DNA of 62,131 nucleotides, taken from the NCBI RefSeq assembly GCF_022347565.1, contig NZ_JAKRGH010000030.1:1-62131 (forward strand), written 5' to 3'. This document shows, in pieces, positions 54,802 through 62,131 of this stretch. A model generated the notes under the pieces. That model did not search any database. It saw only the letters and a list, made by a program, of their open reading frames with translations, and was not told the origin of the DNA. The first letter of the stretch is position 1. Each line of letters begins with the position of its first letter. The stretch is from Vibrio sp. Of7-15. Its GTDB lineage: Bacteria; Pseudomonadota; Gammaproteobacteria; Enterobacterales; Vibrionaceae. The translations under genes and the position numbers were made by a program.

Positions 54802-56319
54802 TTATGCGCCTTCATTGTGCAACTCGAGGTTAGCAAGATCTTGCTGAATCTCACGTTGAATCTTGGAGTCGTCACTGCGTAAAGACTCAAGGTAATCTAA
54901 ATAAGACTGATCAATATCATTTGTTACATAGCTACCATTAAACACTGAAGTTTCAAATAATTGCACATCAGGATTACCTTCACCAACAGCATCCACCAAA
55001 TCTTTTAGATCTTGGAAAATAAGCGCATCGGCACCAATAATTTTGCTGATCTCTTCTACATCACGGCCATGAGCAATTAACTCATTAGCACTTGGCATAT
55101 CAATACCATAGACGTTAGGGAAACGAATTTCTGGTGCCGCCGATACCATGTATACATTCTTAGCTCCTGAGTCACGAGCCATCTCGATAATTTGCTCAGA
55201 TGTTGTCCCACGGACAATAGAATCATCAACAAGTAGGACATTCTTACCTTTAAACTCAGAACGAATCGCATTAAGTTTACGGCGCACCGACTTTTTGCGT
55301 TGTTGCTGACCAGGCATAATAAAAGTACGGCCAACATAACGGTTTTTCACAAAGCCTTGGCGGTATGGTTTATCGATAATCTGCGCGATTTCTAGTGCAA
55401 TATCACACGAGGTTTCAGGAATTGGGATCACAACGTCAATGTCTAAGTCGTCCCATTCACGTTTAATCTTTGCGCCCAACTTTTTGCCCATTGCAAGGCG
55501 GGCACTGTATACCGAAATCTTATCAATGAATGAATCAGGGCGAGAAAAGTACACAAACTCAAAAATACATGGGTTAAGTTGTGGGCTTTCTGCACATTGC
55601 TCTGTGAATAAACCACCTTCAAATGGAGCATACACAGCTTCGCCTGGTGCAATATCACGTACAAAATCAAAGCCTACGGCATCCAATGCCACTGACTCTG
55701 AAGCCACCATGTACTCCGTGCGACCATCTACCTCACGCTTACCTAGGCACAGTGGACGAATACCATTTGGATCACGAAATGCAACCATACCATGGCCAAT
55801 GATCATCGCTGCAACTGCGTAAGCACCTTTAATTTGACGATGTACATTACGTACCGCGTAGAAAATATCATCTTTAGATAGAGGATAGTTTTTCGCGAGA
55901 TCCACTTGATGTGCAAGTACATTGAGCAGTACTTCCGAATCAGAGGTTGTATTTAAGTGACGGCGATCATGCTCAAACAACTTCTCACGAATCTCATTTG
56001 CATTCGTCAGGTTACCGTTATGAGCTAATGTAATGCCATAAGGAGAGTTCACATAAAAAGGCTGTGCTTCCGAAGCGCTAGAACTACCTGCCGTTGGGTA
56101 TCGAACATGTCCAATACCAACGTTTCCTTGTAATCGTTGCATGTGTCTAGCTTCGAACACATCTTTCACTAATCCGTTAGCCTTACGTAGACGAAAACGA
56201 TTGCTTTCTATGGTAACAATACCAGCCGCATCTTGGCCACGATGCTGTAAAACAGTTAAAGCGTCATAAATAGACTGATTTACAGGTGTTGCACCCACGA
56301 TTCCAACAATACCACACAT
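54802..56319 (-). CDS. purF: Amidophosphoribosyltransferase
   Basis: A 505-residue enzyme (E. coli PurF 505) catalysing the first step of purine synthesis, PRPP and glutamine to phosphoribosylamine. The N-terminal nucleophile Cys2 follows the initiator Met (MCGIVGIVG). The PRPP loop is [18 protein letters not shown] precedes the ATG. It follows cvpA by 33 bases, the same order as E. coli cvpA-purF, and ends the long minus-strand operon fimV-truA-accD-folC-dedD-cvpA-purF at a terminator. Confidence 0.98.
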   Translation of the reverse strand: MCGIVGIVGATPVNQSIYDALTVLQHRGQDAAGIVTIESNRFRLRKANGLVKDVFEARHMQRLQGNVGIGHVRYPTAGSSSASEAQPFYVNSPYGITLAHNGNLTNANEIREKLFEHDRRHLNTTSDSEVLLNVLAHQVDLAKNYPLSKDDIFYAVRNVHRQIKGAYAVAAMIIGHGMVAFRDPNGIRPLCLGKREVDGRTEYMVASESVALDAVGFDFVRDIAPGEAVYAPFEGGLFTEQCAESPQLNPCIFEFVYFSRPDSFIDKISVYSARLAMGKKLGAKIKREWDDLDIDVVIPIPETSCDIALEIAQIIDKPYRQGFVKNRYVGRTFIMPGQQQRKKSVRRKLNAIRSEFKGKNVLLVDDSIVRGTTSEQIIEMARDSGAKNVYMVSAAPEIRFPNVYGIDMPSANELIAHGRDVEEISKIIGADALIFQDLKDLVDAVGEGNPDVQLFETSVFNGSYVTNDIDQSYLDYLESLRSDDSKIQREIQQDLANLELHNEGA

Positions 56320-56352
56320 GTCCTTTAATCCTCGTTTGCGAAAGGACTGGCG

Positions 56353-56844
56353 CTAAAGTGCGCCAGGCAAAAAACTCGATGTTTCTTTTAAATAAGTGAA
56401 GAACCACTCAATGACCACCGCAAAGTTAGGGATCAATTGAGATTTCGTCCACCACTCTGCATCTGAAAGTGACGTAAATGCATCAATAAAAAACAGCACT
56501 GCAGCGACAATAAGTACGCCACGTAACCCACCAAATACAATACCGAGAATCCGGTCAGTGCCTGATAAGCCTGTTTTTTGAACTAACTGACCAATAACAT
56601 AATTGACCACGGCCCCAACAACCAATGTTGAAATAAACAATGCAGCAATCGCACTGCCATTTCGTACCATTTCATCATGTATGTTAGTAAAATATACCGC
56701 TAACTGAGGGTAGAAGTTACTCGCGACAAAAAAAGCACCAAACCAAATAACTAATGACAGCGCTTCTTTTACAAAACCGCGTATTAAACTAATCAGTGAT
56801 GAAAGGCCAATTACGCCTAAAATTACAAAGTCGATCCAAATCAT
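56353..56844 (-). CDS. cvpA: CvpA family membrane protein
   Basis: A 163-residue inner-membrane protein with four helices (E. coli CvpA 162), beginning MIWIDFVILGVIGLSSLISLIRGF and with KTGLSGTDRILGIVFGGLRG. In E. coli it is needed for colicin V production and affects envelope homeostasis. Located between dedD and purF as in E. coli. Confidence 0.96.
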   Translation of the reverse strand: MIWIDFVILGVIGLSSLISLIRGFVKEALSLVIWFGAFFVASNFYPQLAVYFTNIHDEMVRNGSAIAALFISTLVVGAVVNYVIGQLVQKTGLSGTDRILGIVFGGLRGVLIVAAVLFFIDAFTSLSDAEWWTKSQLIPNFAVVIEWFFTYLKETSSFLPGAL

Positions 56845-56906
56845 GTTGATGTCATATCTTAGTTGGCGCGCATTTTAACAGAAAATCGCGCCACGCAAAC
56901 GTTTGT

Positions 56907-57440
56907 TTAAGGATTAAGTGGATTAAATTTCATCATTCGACCTTTTAATCCGGTCAATTTTTCCAGTTTAGGTAGCTCAGATTCCAATTGATCACGGGAA
57001 ATATCGGGTCCCACAACAACACGAGCTAAATCTCCTGGCTCAGGTTGTTTAGGGTACACATGAGCTTGGAAGCCTTGAGCCCTTAACTTAGTAACCAGTT
57101 GGTGTGCATTATCAAAATTTCTAAATACACCCAACTGAACAATCCAAGCACTTTTCTGATAATTATTAACAGGCTCTACCTCATTAATAACTATTTGTGG
57201 GTCATCATTATCATCAATAGCGACACTCACTGGCTCATCCGGCAGCTCAGCAGAAAAATCGACAGGCTCTAATACTTCAAAAGTTTCAATTTCTTCTTCG
57301 GCATCAGGTTTAATGGGAATGCTGGCAAACTCTTCCTGATAGTGCAATTTTTTACCATCAAAGACATCTGGCAGTACGATGACACCAATAGCAACCAAAA
57401 TGATGGTGCCTACTAAGCGGCTTTGAAATTTACTTGCCAC
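56907..57440 (-). CDS. dedD: DedD, SPOR-domain cell-division protein
   Basis: A 177-residue inner-membrane protein. The start is the GTG at 57440, 5 bases after AAGGAG, giving ASKFQSRLVGTI that aligns with E. coli DedD; an upstream GTG two codons earlier overlaps the ribosome site. One transmembrane helix (~10-25), an acidic linker, and a C-terminal SPOR domain (~93-170, WIVQLGVFRNFDNAHQLVTKL) that binds denuded septal peptidoglycan. The linker is shorter than in E. coli (220 residues). Confidence 0.95.
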   Translation of the reverse strand: MASKFQSRLVGTIILVAIGVIVLPDVFDGKKLHYQEEFASIPIKPDAEEEIETFEVLEPVDFSAELPDEPVSVAIDDNDDPQIVINEVEPVNNYQKSAWIVQLGVFRNFDNAHQLVTKLRAQGFQAHVYPKQPEPGDLARVVVGPDISRDQLESELPKLEKLTGLKGRMMKFNPLNP

Positions 57441-57449
57441 AGTCACTCC

Positions 57450-58709
57450 TTATTGAGCCTTGCTCCAATGATCCCATATTTGACCAACCGTATGGAAAGA
57501 GCCAAAAACAAGAATAATTTCATCTGACTTAGCCATTTTCTGAGCTTGAACAAATGCGTCCACCGGAGCTTTAAATTCCTGAGTTCCAGTAGGAAGGTAA
57601 GCCATTAACTCACTAGACGTGGCAGCACGAGGGCCAGACAAAGAAGCCGGATACCAAACCTCTATGTATGCTGAAAACTCAGCTAAAGTCGACTCAATAT
57701 CTTTATCATGAAGCATGGCAACAACACCATGTACTTTTTTCCCCGGATACCGCTCTTTAAGCTGGCCAACCAGGTATGCCGCAGAGTGAGGATTATGGGC
57801 TACATCAAGAATAATGGTTGGCTCTTGACTTAATAGCTGCATACGGCCAGGCAAATACGCTTTTTTAAGCCCTTCAACAAGGTGTTCATCCGTTAGCTCT
57901 AAATCAGAAGCCCCTAACGCCATTAATGCTGTCGCAGCATTAGGAAGTGGAAGATTTGGCAATGGTAAATCAGACAAATCGAATGCACCACACTGCCAGT
58001 TCCACTTATCACCATCGATTTGGTAATTAAATTGATAACCAACTTGAAATAGCTCTGCATTGATATCATCAGCATGTGCTGCAACACTGGCTGGTGGATT
58101 CGGCTGCCCACAAATCGCAGGTTTGTCTGAACGGAAGATACCGGCTTTCTCAAAACCGATAACATTAATATCATCACCAAGCCAATCAACATGATCCACC
58201 GCTAAGCTCGTAATCACTGAAACATCATGATCAACAATATTGGTTGCATCTAGGCGTCCACCTAAACCGACTTCAAGCAGAACCACATCCACTTGATGGA
58301 CTTTGAATAAATGCAACGCCGCTAATGTACCAAACTCAAACAAACTTAAGCTGATATCACCACGAACCTGTTCAATGAAGGAGAAAGCTTGGCTGTGCTC
58401 ATTATCCGCAAGATCTTGGCCATTGATACGTACTCGCTCATTATAGCGAATTAAGTGAGGAGAACTGTAAACACCTACTTTGTAACCAGCTTCACGTAAA
58501 ATGGCTTCCATAAGTGCACAAGTAGAACCTTTGCCATTTGTACCAGCAACGGTAATAACATAAGGAGCAGGCTTAACTAACTCTGCTTTTTGAGCCACCG
58601 CTTGAACTCGATCTAAACCCAGATCAATCGCACTGGTATGAAGTTGCTCTAAATAACTAAGCCACATCGCGAGTGGCGATGTGGCTTGAGGAGGAAGAAG
58701 TTGAGACAT
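57450..58709 (-). CDS. folC: Dihydrofolate synthase / folylpolyglutamate synthase
   Basis: A 419-residue bifunctional ligase that attaches glutamate to dihydropteroate and extends folate polyglutamates. The P-loop is GTNGKGST near residues 56-63; other landmarks are ILREAGYKVGVYSSPHL, LEVGLGGRLDATN and the C-terminal LDVAHNPHSA. Start is the ATG at 58709; the frame extends one codon further as TTG. It lies between accD (16 bases) and dedD (9 bases), the same order as E. coli accD-folC-dedD. Confidence 0.97.
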   Translation of the reverse strand: MSQLLPPQATSPLAMWLSYLEQLHTSAIDLGLDRVQAVAQKAELVKPAPYVITVAGTNGKGSTCALMEAILREAGYKVGVYSSPHLIRYNERVRINGQDLADNEHSQAFSFIEQVRGDISLSLFEFGTLAALHLFKVHQVDVVLLEVGLGGRLDATNIVDHDVSVITSLAVDHVDWLGDDINVIGFEKAGIFRSDKPAICGQPNPPASVAAHADDINAELFQVGYQFNYQIDGDKWNWQCGAFDLSDLPLPNLPLPNAATALMALGASDLELTDEHLVEGLKKAYLPGRMQLLSQEPTIILDVAHNPHSAAYLVGQLKERYPGKKVHGVVAMLHDKDIESTLAEFSAYIEVWYPASLSGPRAATSSELMAYLPTGTQEFKAPVDAFVQAQKMAKSDEIILVFGSFHTVGQIWDHWSKAQ

Positions 58710-58724
58710 CAATAATAAACCGCT

Positions 58725-59663
58725 TTATTCTTTTTCGGCTGCGACTTCGCTCTCTTCTGAAGATTCTGCTTCTGGAGTTTCCGTTGCTTCTACAACTGGA
58801 ACTACTAAAGGTGATGCTTGATTAGTCATTTTTGCAATCAAACCACCAATACGTTGGCGCATCTCACGACGGTCGACAATCATGTCAATCGCACCGTGCT
58901 CTAGTAAGAACTCACTACGCTGGAAGCCTTCTGGTAGCTTTTCACGAACCGTTTGTTCGATAACACGTTGGCCAGCAAAACCAATCAATGCTTTAGGTTC
59001 ACCGATATTAACATCACCTAGCATCGCTAGACTAGCAGAAACACCACCCATGGTCGGATCTGTTAACACAGAGAAGAACGGAAGACCTTTTGAGGACAAA
59101 CGCTCAAGAGCTGCACTGGTTTTTGCCATTTGCATTAACGACATTAATGCTTCTTGCATACGTGCACCACCACTTGCAGAGAAACAAACTAACGCACAAT
59201 TATTTTCAATCGCAGCTTCTACAGCACGTACAAAGCGAGCACCAACTACAGATCCCATAGAACCGCCCATGAAGGAGAACTCAAAAGCACAGGCAACAAC
59301 AGGTAAATCTAATACTTTACCTTTCATTACCACTAGTGCGTCTGTTTCACCACTCGACTTCTGTGCAGCAGAAATACGATCTTTGTATTTTTTAGAGTCT
59401 TTAAATTTCAGAAGATCTTTAGGCTCAAGCTCTGCACCTAATTCTTCACGATCACCTTCATCAAGAAATGCTTCTAAACGTTTACGCGCTTTCATACGCA
59501 TATGGTGATCACACTTAGGACAAACGTCTAGATTACGTTCAAGCTCTGCGTGGTATAAAACCTGATCACAAGAAGTACATTTAGTCCATACACCTTCAGG
59601 GATAGACGCCTTACGAGAACTAACGATGTTGCTTTTATTTAAAATCTTTTCAAGCCAACTCAT
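58725..59663 (-). CDS. accD: Acetyl-CoA carboxylase carboxyltransferase subunit beta
   Basis: A 312-residue subunit that with AccA transfers carboxyl from biotin to acetyl-CoA, forming malonyl-CoA. The N-terminal C4 zinc finger is C29, C32, C48, C51. The crotonase-like core includes [15 protein letters not shown] and [15 protein letters not shown]. After residue ~285 the C-terminus is a short acidic tail ([19 protein letters not shown] region) of low complexity. E. coli AccD is 304. The 169 bases upstream contain a hairpin CAGAGAGG / CCTCTCTG (59729-59761) and probably a promoter. Confidence 0.97.
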   Translation of the reverse strand: MSWLEKILNKSNIVSSRKASIPEGVWTKCTSCDQVLYHAELERNLDVCPKCDHHMRMKARKRLEAFLDEGDREELGAELEPKDLLKFKDSKKYKDRISAAQKSSGETDALVVMKGKVLDLPVVACAFEFSFMGGSMGSVVGARFVRAVEAAIENNCALVCFSASGGARMQEALMSLMQMAKTSAALERLSSKGLPFFSVLTDPTMGGVSASLAMLGDVNIGEPKALIGFAGQRVIEQTVREKLPEGFQRSEFLLEHGAIDMIVDRREMRQRIGGLIAKMTNQASPLVVPVVEATETPEAESSEESEVAAEKE

Positions 59664-59832
59664 GGAAGACCTTTTCTTTGTATTCCCCAGCTAAAATAGC
59701 TAGAGAGAAGTAATTCGTAAATTTTTAGCAGAGAGGATTAAAGCACAAACTTCCCTCTCTGTAGATAAAAAACTGGTTGTACCTATTTTACAATATCGAA
59801 TTAATACGCCGTTATATAAATAATCAGAGTAA

Positions 59833-60618
59833 TTAATCAGATAAAAAAAGCGGGCCTAGCGGTACTCGTGGTAAATCCAACTCAGCTGGGTAATCAACAT
59901 CAATAAGATACAATCCCTCAGCTTTTGCTGTTGCGGCTGCTAACGTACGATCTTTAGCATCTAATAGCCATTTTATCCACTCAGGATCTTTTTCGCCTTT
60001 ACCAACAGCAATTAGGCTTCCTGTTATATTCCGTACCATATGATGAACAAAAGCATTCGCTTTCACATCGATAACAACAAAATCACCATACCGTGACACT
60101 TTCAAGTGCATTAGATTACGCCATGGACTACGAGACTGGCAATGAGTGGCACGGAAGGATGTGAAGTCATTCTCACCTAATAAATACTGACCAGCTTCGT
60201 GCATTTTTTTCACATCAAGAGGATCATGATAATGACTCACGCCATGCCCTAAAATGGCCGGGCGTAGTGGGTTATTAAAGATAATGTAGCGGTAACGACG
60301 TGCCGTTGCACTAAAACGTGCATTAAACTCATCATCCACTGGTTTTGCCCAGCGAACCGCGATGTCTTTTGGTAAATTAGCATTCACCCCCATCGTCCAA
60401 GCGGCAATTTTACGAGTAGCATCAGTATCAAAGTGAACTACCTGCCCTGTACCATGAACCCCAGAGTCTGTACGACCAGCACATTGCACGCTTACAGGAT
60501 GGTTAGCAACTATAGACAACGCATCTTCTAATTTTTCTTGTACACTGATCACATCTCTTTGACGTTGCCAGCCAAAATAATTAGCGCCATCGTACTCGAT
60601 ACCTAAAGCTATTCGCAT
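59833..60618 (-). CDS. truA: tRNA pseudouridine(38-40) synthase TruA
   Basis: A 261-residue enzyme that converts uridines 38-40 of tRNA anticodon arms to pseudouridine. The catalytic Asp is D51 in [18 protein letters not shown]. The start is the ATG at 60618, giving [20 protein letters not shown], which aligns with the family; the frame continues 14 codons to a TTG with no ribosome site. Located between fimV and accD as in many Vibrio and Pseudomonas. The Shine-Dalgarno is weak. Confidence 0.96.
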   Translation of the reverse strand: MRIALGIEYDGANYFGWQRQRDVISVQEKLEDALSIVANHPVSVQCAGRTDSGVHGTGQVVHFDTDATRKIAAWTMGVNANLPKDIAVRWAKPVDDEFNARFSATARRYRYIIFNNPLRPAILGHGVSHYHDPLDVKKMHEAGQYLLGENDFTSFRATHCQSRSPWRNLMHLKVSRYGDFVVIDVKANAFVHHMVRNITGSLIAVGKGEKDPEWIKWLLDAKDRTLAAATAKAEGLYLIDVDYPAELDLPRVPLGPLFLSD

Positions 60619-60664
60619 AGTTTTGTATTCACTTTCATTAATTACGACTAAAGCCGACAATTAT

Positions 60665-60696
60665 AAAAAAAGGCGGTGCTTATCGCTACCGCCTTT
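60665..60696 (-). terminator. Terminator after fimV
   Basis: Stem AAAGGCGGT / ACCGCCTTT (60669-60677, 60688-60696) with a 10-base loop; on the minus strand it is followed by seven T. It lies between fimV and truA, so truA may use its own promoter or readthrough. Confidence 0.82.
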
Positions 60697-60730
60697 AATA
60701 AGTATAAAGAAAAATTTTACCTTAAAACCA

Positions 60731-62131
60731 TTAACGCTTAATTTGAGCGAGTAATGCTTCCACTTCTTCTTTTACTGACTCATCACCCAACTGGATTGCC
60801 TCTTCTAATAATTCAAGCGCCCCTTCCTGATCACTCATTTCAAGGTATGCTTTTGCTAAATCAAGTTTACTAGAAGCTTCCCCACCAACATCAACATCAA
60901 ACTCCTTGACATCGCCAAGCACATTTGGGAAGTCATCAAGCCCTACATCAAGGTTCAAGTCTTCCTCTTCGGTTGGCGACTTTTCGCCAGACTCGGCTTC
61001 AGCCATTAGCGCTTCAATGCTTAAATACTGATCCTCCCCATGAGGGTCATATTCCACCTCAGGCTGCTCAGACCAATCTTCTTTTTCTAGTTCAGGCTCT
61101 GGTGTTGATTCTGTAGTCCATGCTTCTGACTCATCTTTAGGAATATTTTCAGCGTTGGATGAAAGATCAAAGCCATCCCAATCATCTCCCGTGTCTGTTA
61201 GTAAGTTATCAAGATCAAGACCAGCACTTTCTATATTCTTCTGGACTAAAGCGTCTAACTCTTCAGAGGTCACGCTATTTTGATTAAATGCCTCACTCAG
61301 ACCGGATGGCGCATCATCAGGTGTACTTACACTATCAGCATCATGTTCTTCGGCATCTTTTAAAGCGTCAGCTTCACCAAACTCAGGTAAGTCAGAGTCA
61401 GATAACACAGTATCAGTACTTTCCGATTCCTGGCTCTGTTCGCTCGAATCTAACTCAGCCAGTGCATCACTTACCGATAAACCTTCGAAATCTGATTCAC
61501 CTTCACTAAGCTCTGCCAGTAACTCATCGCTATTATCAAGATCTAAATCAGTATCAAAGTCATTTGTTTCAGCTGATAGGCTATCAACATCATCAGCAGG
61601 TTCAGGTAAATCGAACTCAGCTTCCACTTCAGGTTCAGCGGCAGTCAAATCAAGATCGTGCACACCAAAGTCATCTGATAAAGAATCTTCCACTTGTTCT
61701 GAGGTTGATGATTCCAATGGCTCAGAAAATTCAGCTTCTAATTCCGATAACAACTCATCGCTGTCATCTTCTGCAATGTCGCTGGTTAACTCACTTTCTG
61801 GTACTGCTTCTGGCTCTGTAACTAATTCAGCATCAGTGTTCAGTTCTTCCGGTGCATCCACGGCCCAGTCATCATCTAGCGAGTCCAAGTCGTCCAAAGA
61901 CTCTGACTCTTCCAGAGACACTTCGCTTTCAAGCTCAGGTTCGTCAGCAACCACTGGCTCTTCAAAGGAGAAATCATCTTCGATTGAATCCAGATCGGCG
62001 TCATCTGAGACATCTGTGCTGTCTTCGGTCAGCTCAACATCGTCCGCTGCAAGCTCGGCTTCTGGCTCAGAAATATCCGCGTCTAATTCCGATAACAACT
62101 CATCGCTGTCGTCTTCCGCGATTTCGTCTAG
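60731..62131 (-). CDS. fimV: FimV/HubP family polar protein, 3' part, cut by window end
   Basis: At least 467 codons are open from the window edge to the stop; the start lies outside, and FimV proteins are usually over 1000 residues. The visible part is an extremely acidic, Asp/Glu/Ser-rich cytoplasmic region with repeats of the type DSDELLSEL, followed by the C-terminal FimV domain (LDLAKAYLEMSDQEGALELLEEAI). In Vibrio HubP/FimV anchors chemotaxis, flagellar and chromosome-partition proteins at the pole. A 29-bp perfect DNA repeat (61737-61765 and 62082-62110) lies within the acidic region. It is the first of the conserved fimV-truA-accD-folC block. Confidence 0.92.
   Translation of the reverse strand, partial: LDEIAEDDSDELLSELDADISEPEAELAADDVELTEDSTDVSDDADLDSIEDDFSFEEPVVADEPELESEVSLEESESLDDLDSLDDDWAVDAPEELNTDAELVTEPEAVPESELTSDIAEDDSDELLSELEAEFSEPLESSTSEQVEDSLSDDFGVHDLDLTAAEPEVEAEFDLPEPADDVDSLSAETNDFDTDLDLDNSDELLAELSEGESDFEGLSVSDALAELDSSEQSQESESTDTVLSDSDLPEFGEADALKDAEEHDADSVSTPDDAPSGLSEAFNQNSVTSEELDALVQKNIESAGLDLDNLLTDTGDDWDGFDLSSNAENIPKDESEAWTTESTPEPELEKEDWSEQPEVEYDPHGEDQYLSIEALMAEAESGEKSPTEEEDLNLDVGLDDFPNVLGDVKEFDVDVGGEASSKLDLAKAYLEMSDQEGALELLEEAIQLGDESVKEEVEALLAQIKR

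Noticed and set aside
54599-54847. 82-codon open frame across the LysR/purF junction
   Set aside because: It overlaps the end of the LysR gene, the terminator and the end of purF in another frame, and has no ribosome site.
58882-59508. 208-codon open frame antisense to accD
   Set aside because: The opposite strand encodes a complete AccD with all motifs; the antisense product has no recognisable features.

Overview
The window looks like an ordinary chromosomal stretch of a low-GC (about 40%) gammaproteobacterium of the family Vibrionaceae (Vibrio / Aliivibrio / Photobacterium type). The evidence is the tandem tRNA-Tyr genes, the gene orders yfbV-ackA-pta, apt-dnaX-ybaB-recR and fimV-truA-accD-folC-dedD-cvpA-purF, the NADAR-RibA fusion, the formate/pyruvate-formate-lyase locus and the near-E. 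coli-length housekeeping proteins. I saw no prophage, insertion sequence, integrase or CRISPR array.

Layout. 1-392: tRNA-Tyr array (one partial and two complete genes) with a terminator. 530-10253: signalling block with a receiver-TPR protein, a convergent glutathionyl-hydroquinone reductase, and an operon of a giant three-PAS hybrid histidine kinase, a CheR-type methyltransferase and a receiver-less CheB-type methylesterase. 10362-16333: xthA, a basic amino acid ABC transporter (artP, binding protein, artQ, artM) and an orphan family-5 solute-binding protein. 16334-22897: anaerobic formate locus focA-pflB ... pflA with an FNR-type promoter and a chemoreceptor on the opposite strand between pflB and pflA. 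23150-28764: tripartite tricarboxylate transporter tctCBA facing a CitA/CitB-type two-component system. 28927-32130: hybrid kinase divergent from a periplasmic binding protein.

32210-42709: NADAR-RibA, a 42-codon gene coupled to a CbiM-like permease, yfbU, a KdgM-like porin, rlmA, a ChaN-like lipoprotein, yddG (aromatic amino acid export) and a three-gene TrpX-type ABC importer. 42709-46509: yfbV divergent from ackA-pta (acetate/acetyl-CoA node). 46585-51656: a small unknown gene, recR, ybaB, dnaX (with a programmed -1 frameshift signal), apt, ybaN and a 40-codon membrane protein. 51949-54696: DksA/TraR-type zinc protein, rssB (RpoS proteolysis adaptor) and a LysR regulator. 54802-62131: purF, cvpA, dedD, folC, accD, truA and the 3' part of fimV, running off the window end.

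How they connect: FocA, PflB and PflA with AckA-Pta form the mixed-acid route from pyruvate to formate, acetyl-CoA, acetate and ATP. Many regulators (two hybrid kinases, a CitA/CitB pair, a TPR receiver protein, RssB, an MCP) sit beside transporters, suggesting nutrient and oxygen sensing. The most interesting points are: (1) three tandem PAS domains that each keep the FixL haem-ligand histidine and oxygen-pocket arginine, at exact 128-residue spacing, in a kinase encoded with its own CheR/CheB; (2) a multi-helix, three-way-junction-like RNA element between tctC and tctB; (3) a possible small RNA on the plus strand between apt and dnaX; (4) two slippery heptamers in dnaX; and (5) an ATGA-coupled 42-codon membrane gene.

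All functions are read from motifs and remembered family features; no database search was run. Several gene starts were moved downstream of the longest open frame where a Shine-Dalgarno site or family alignment favoured it, and this is stated for each.
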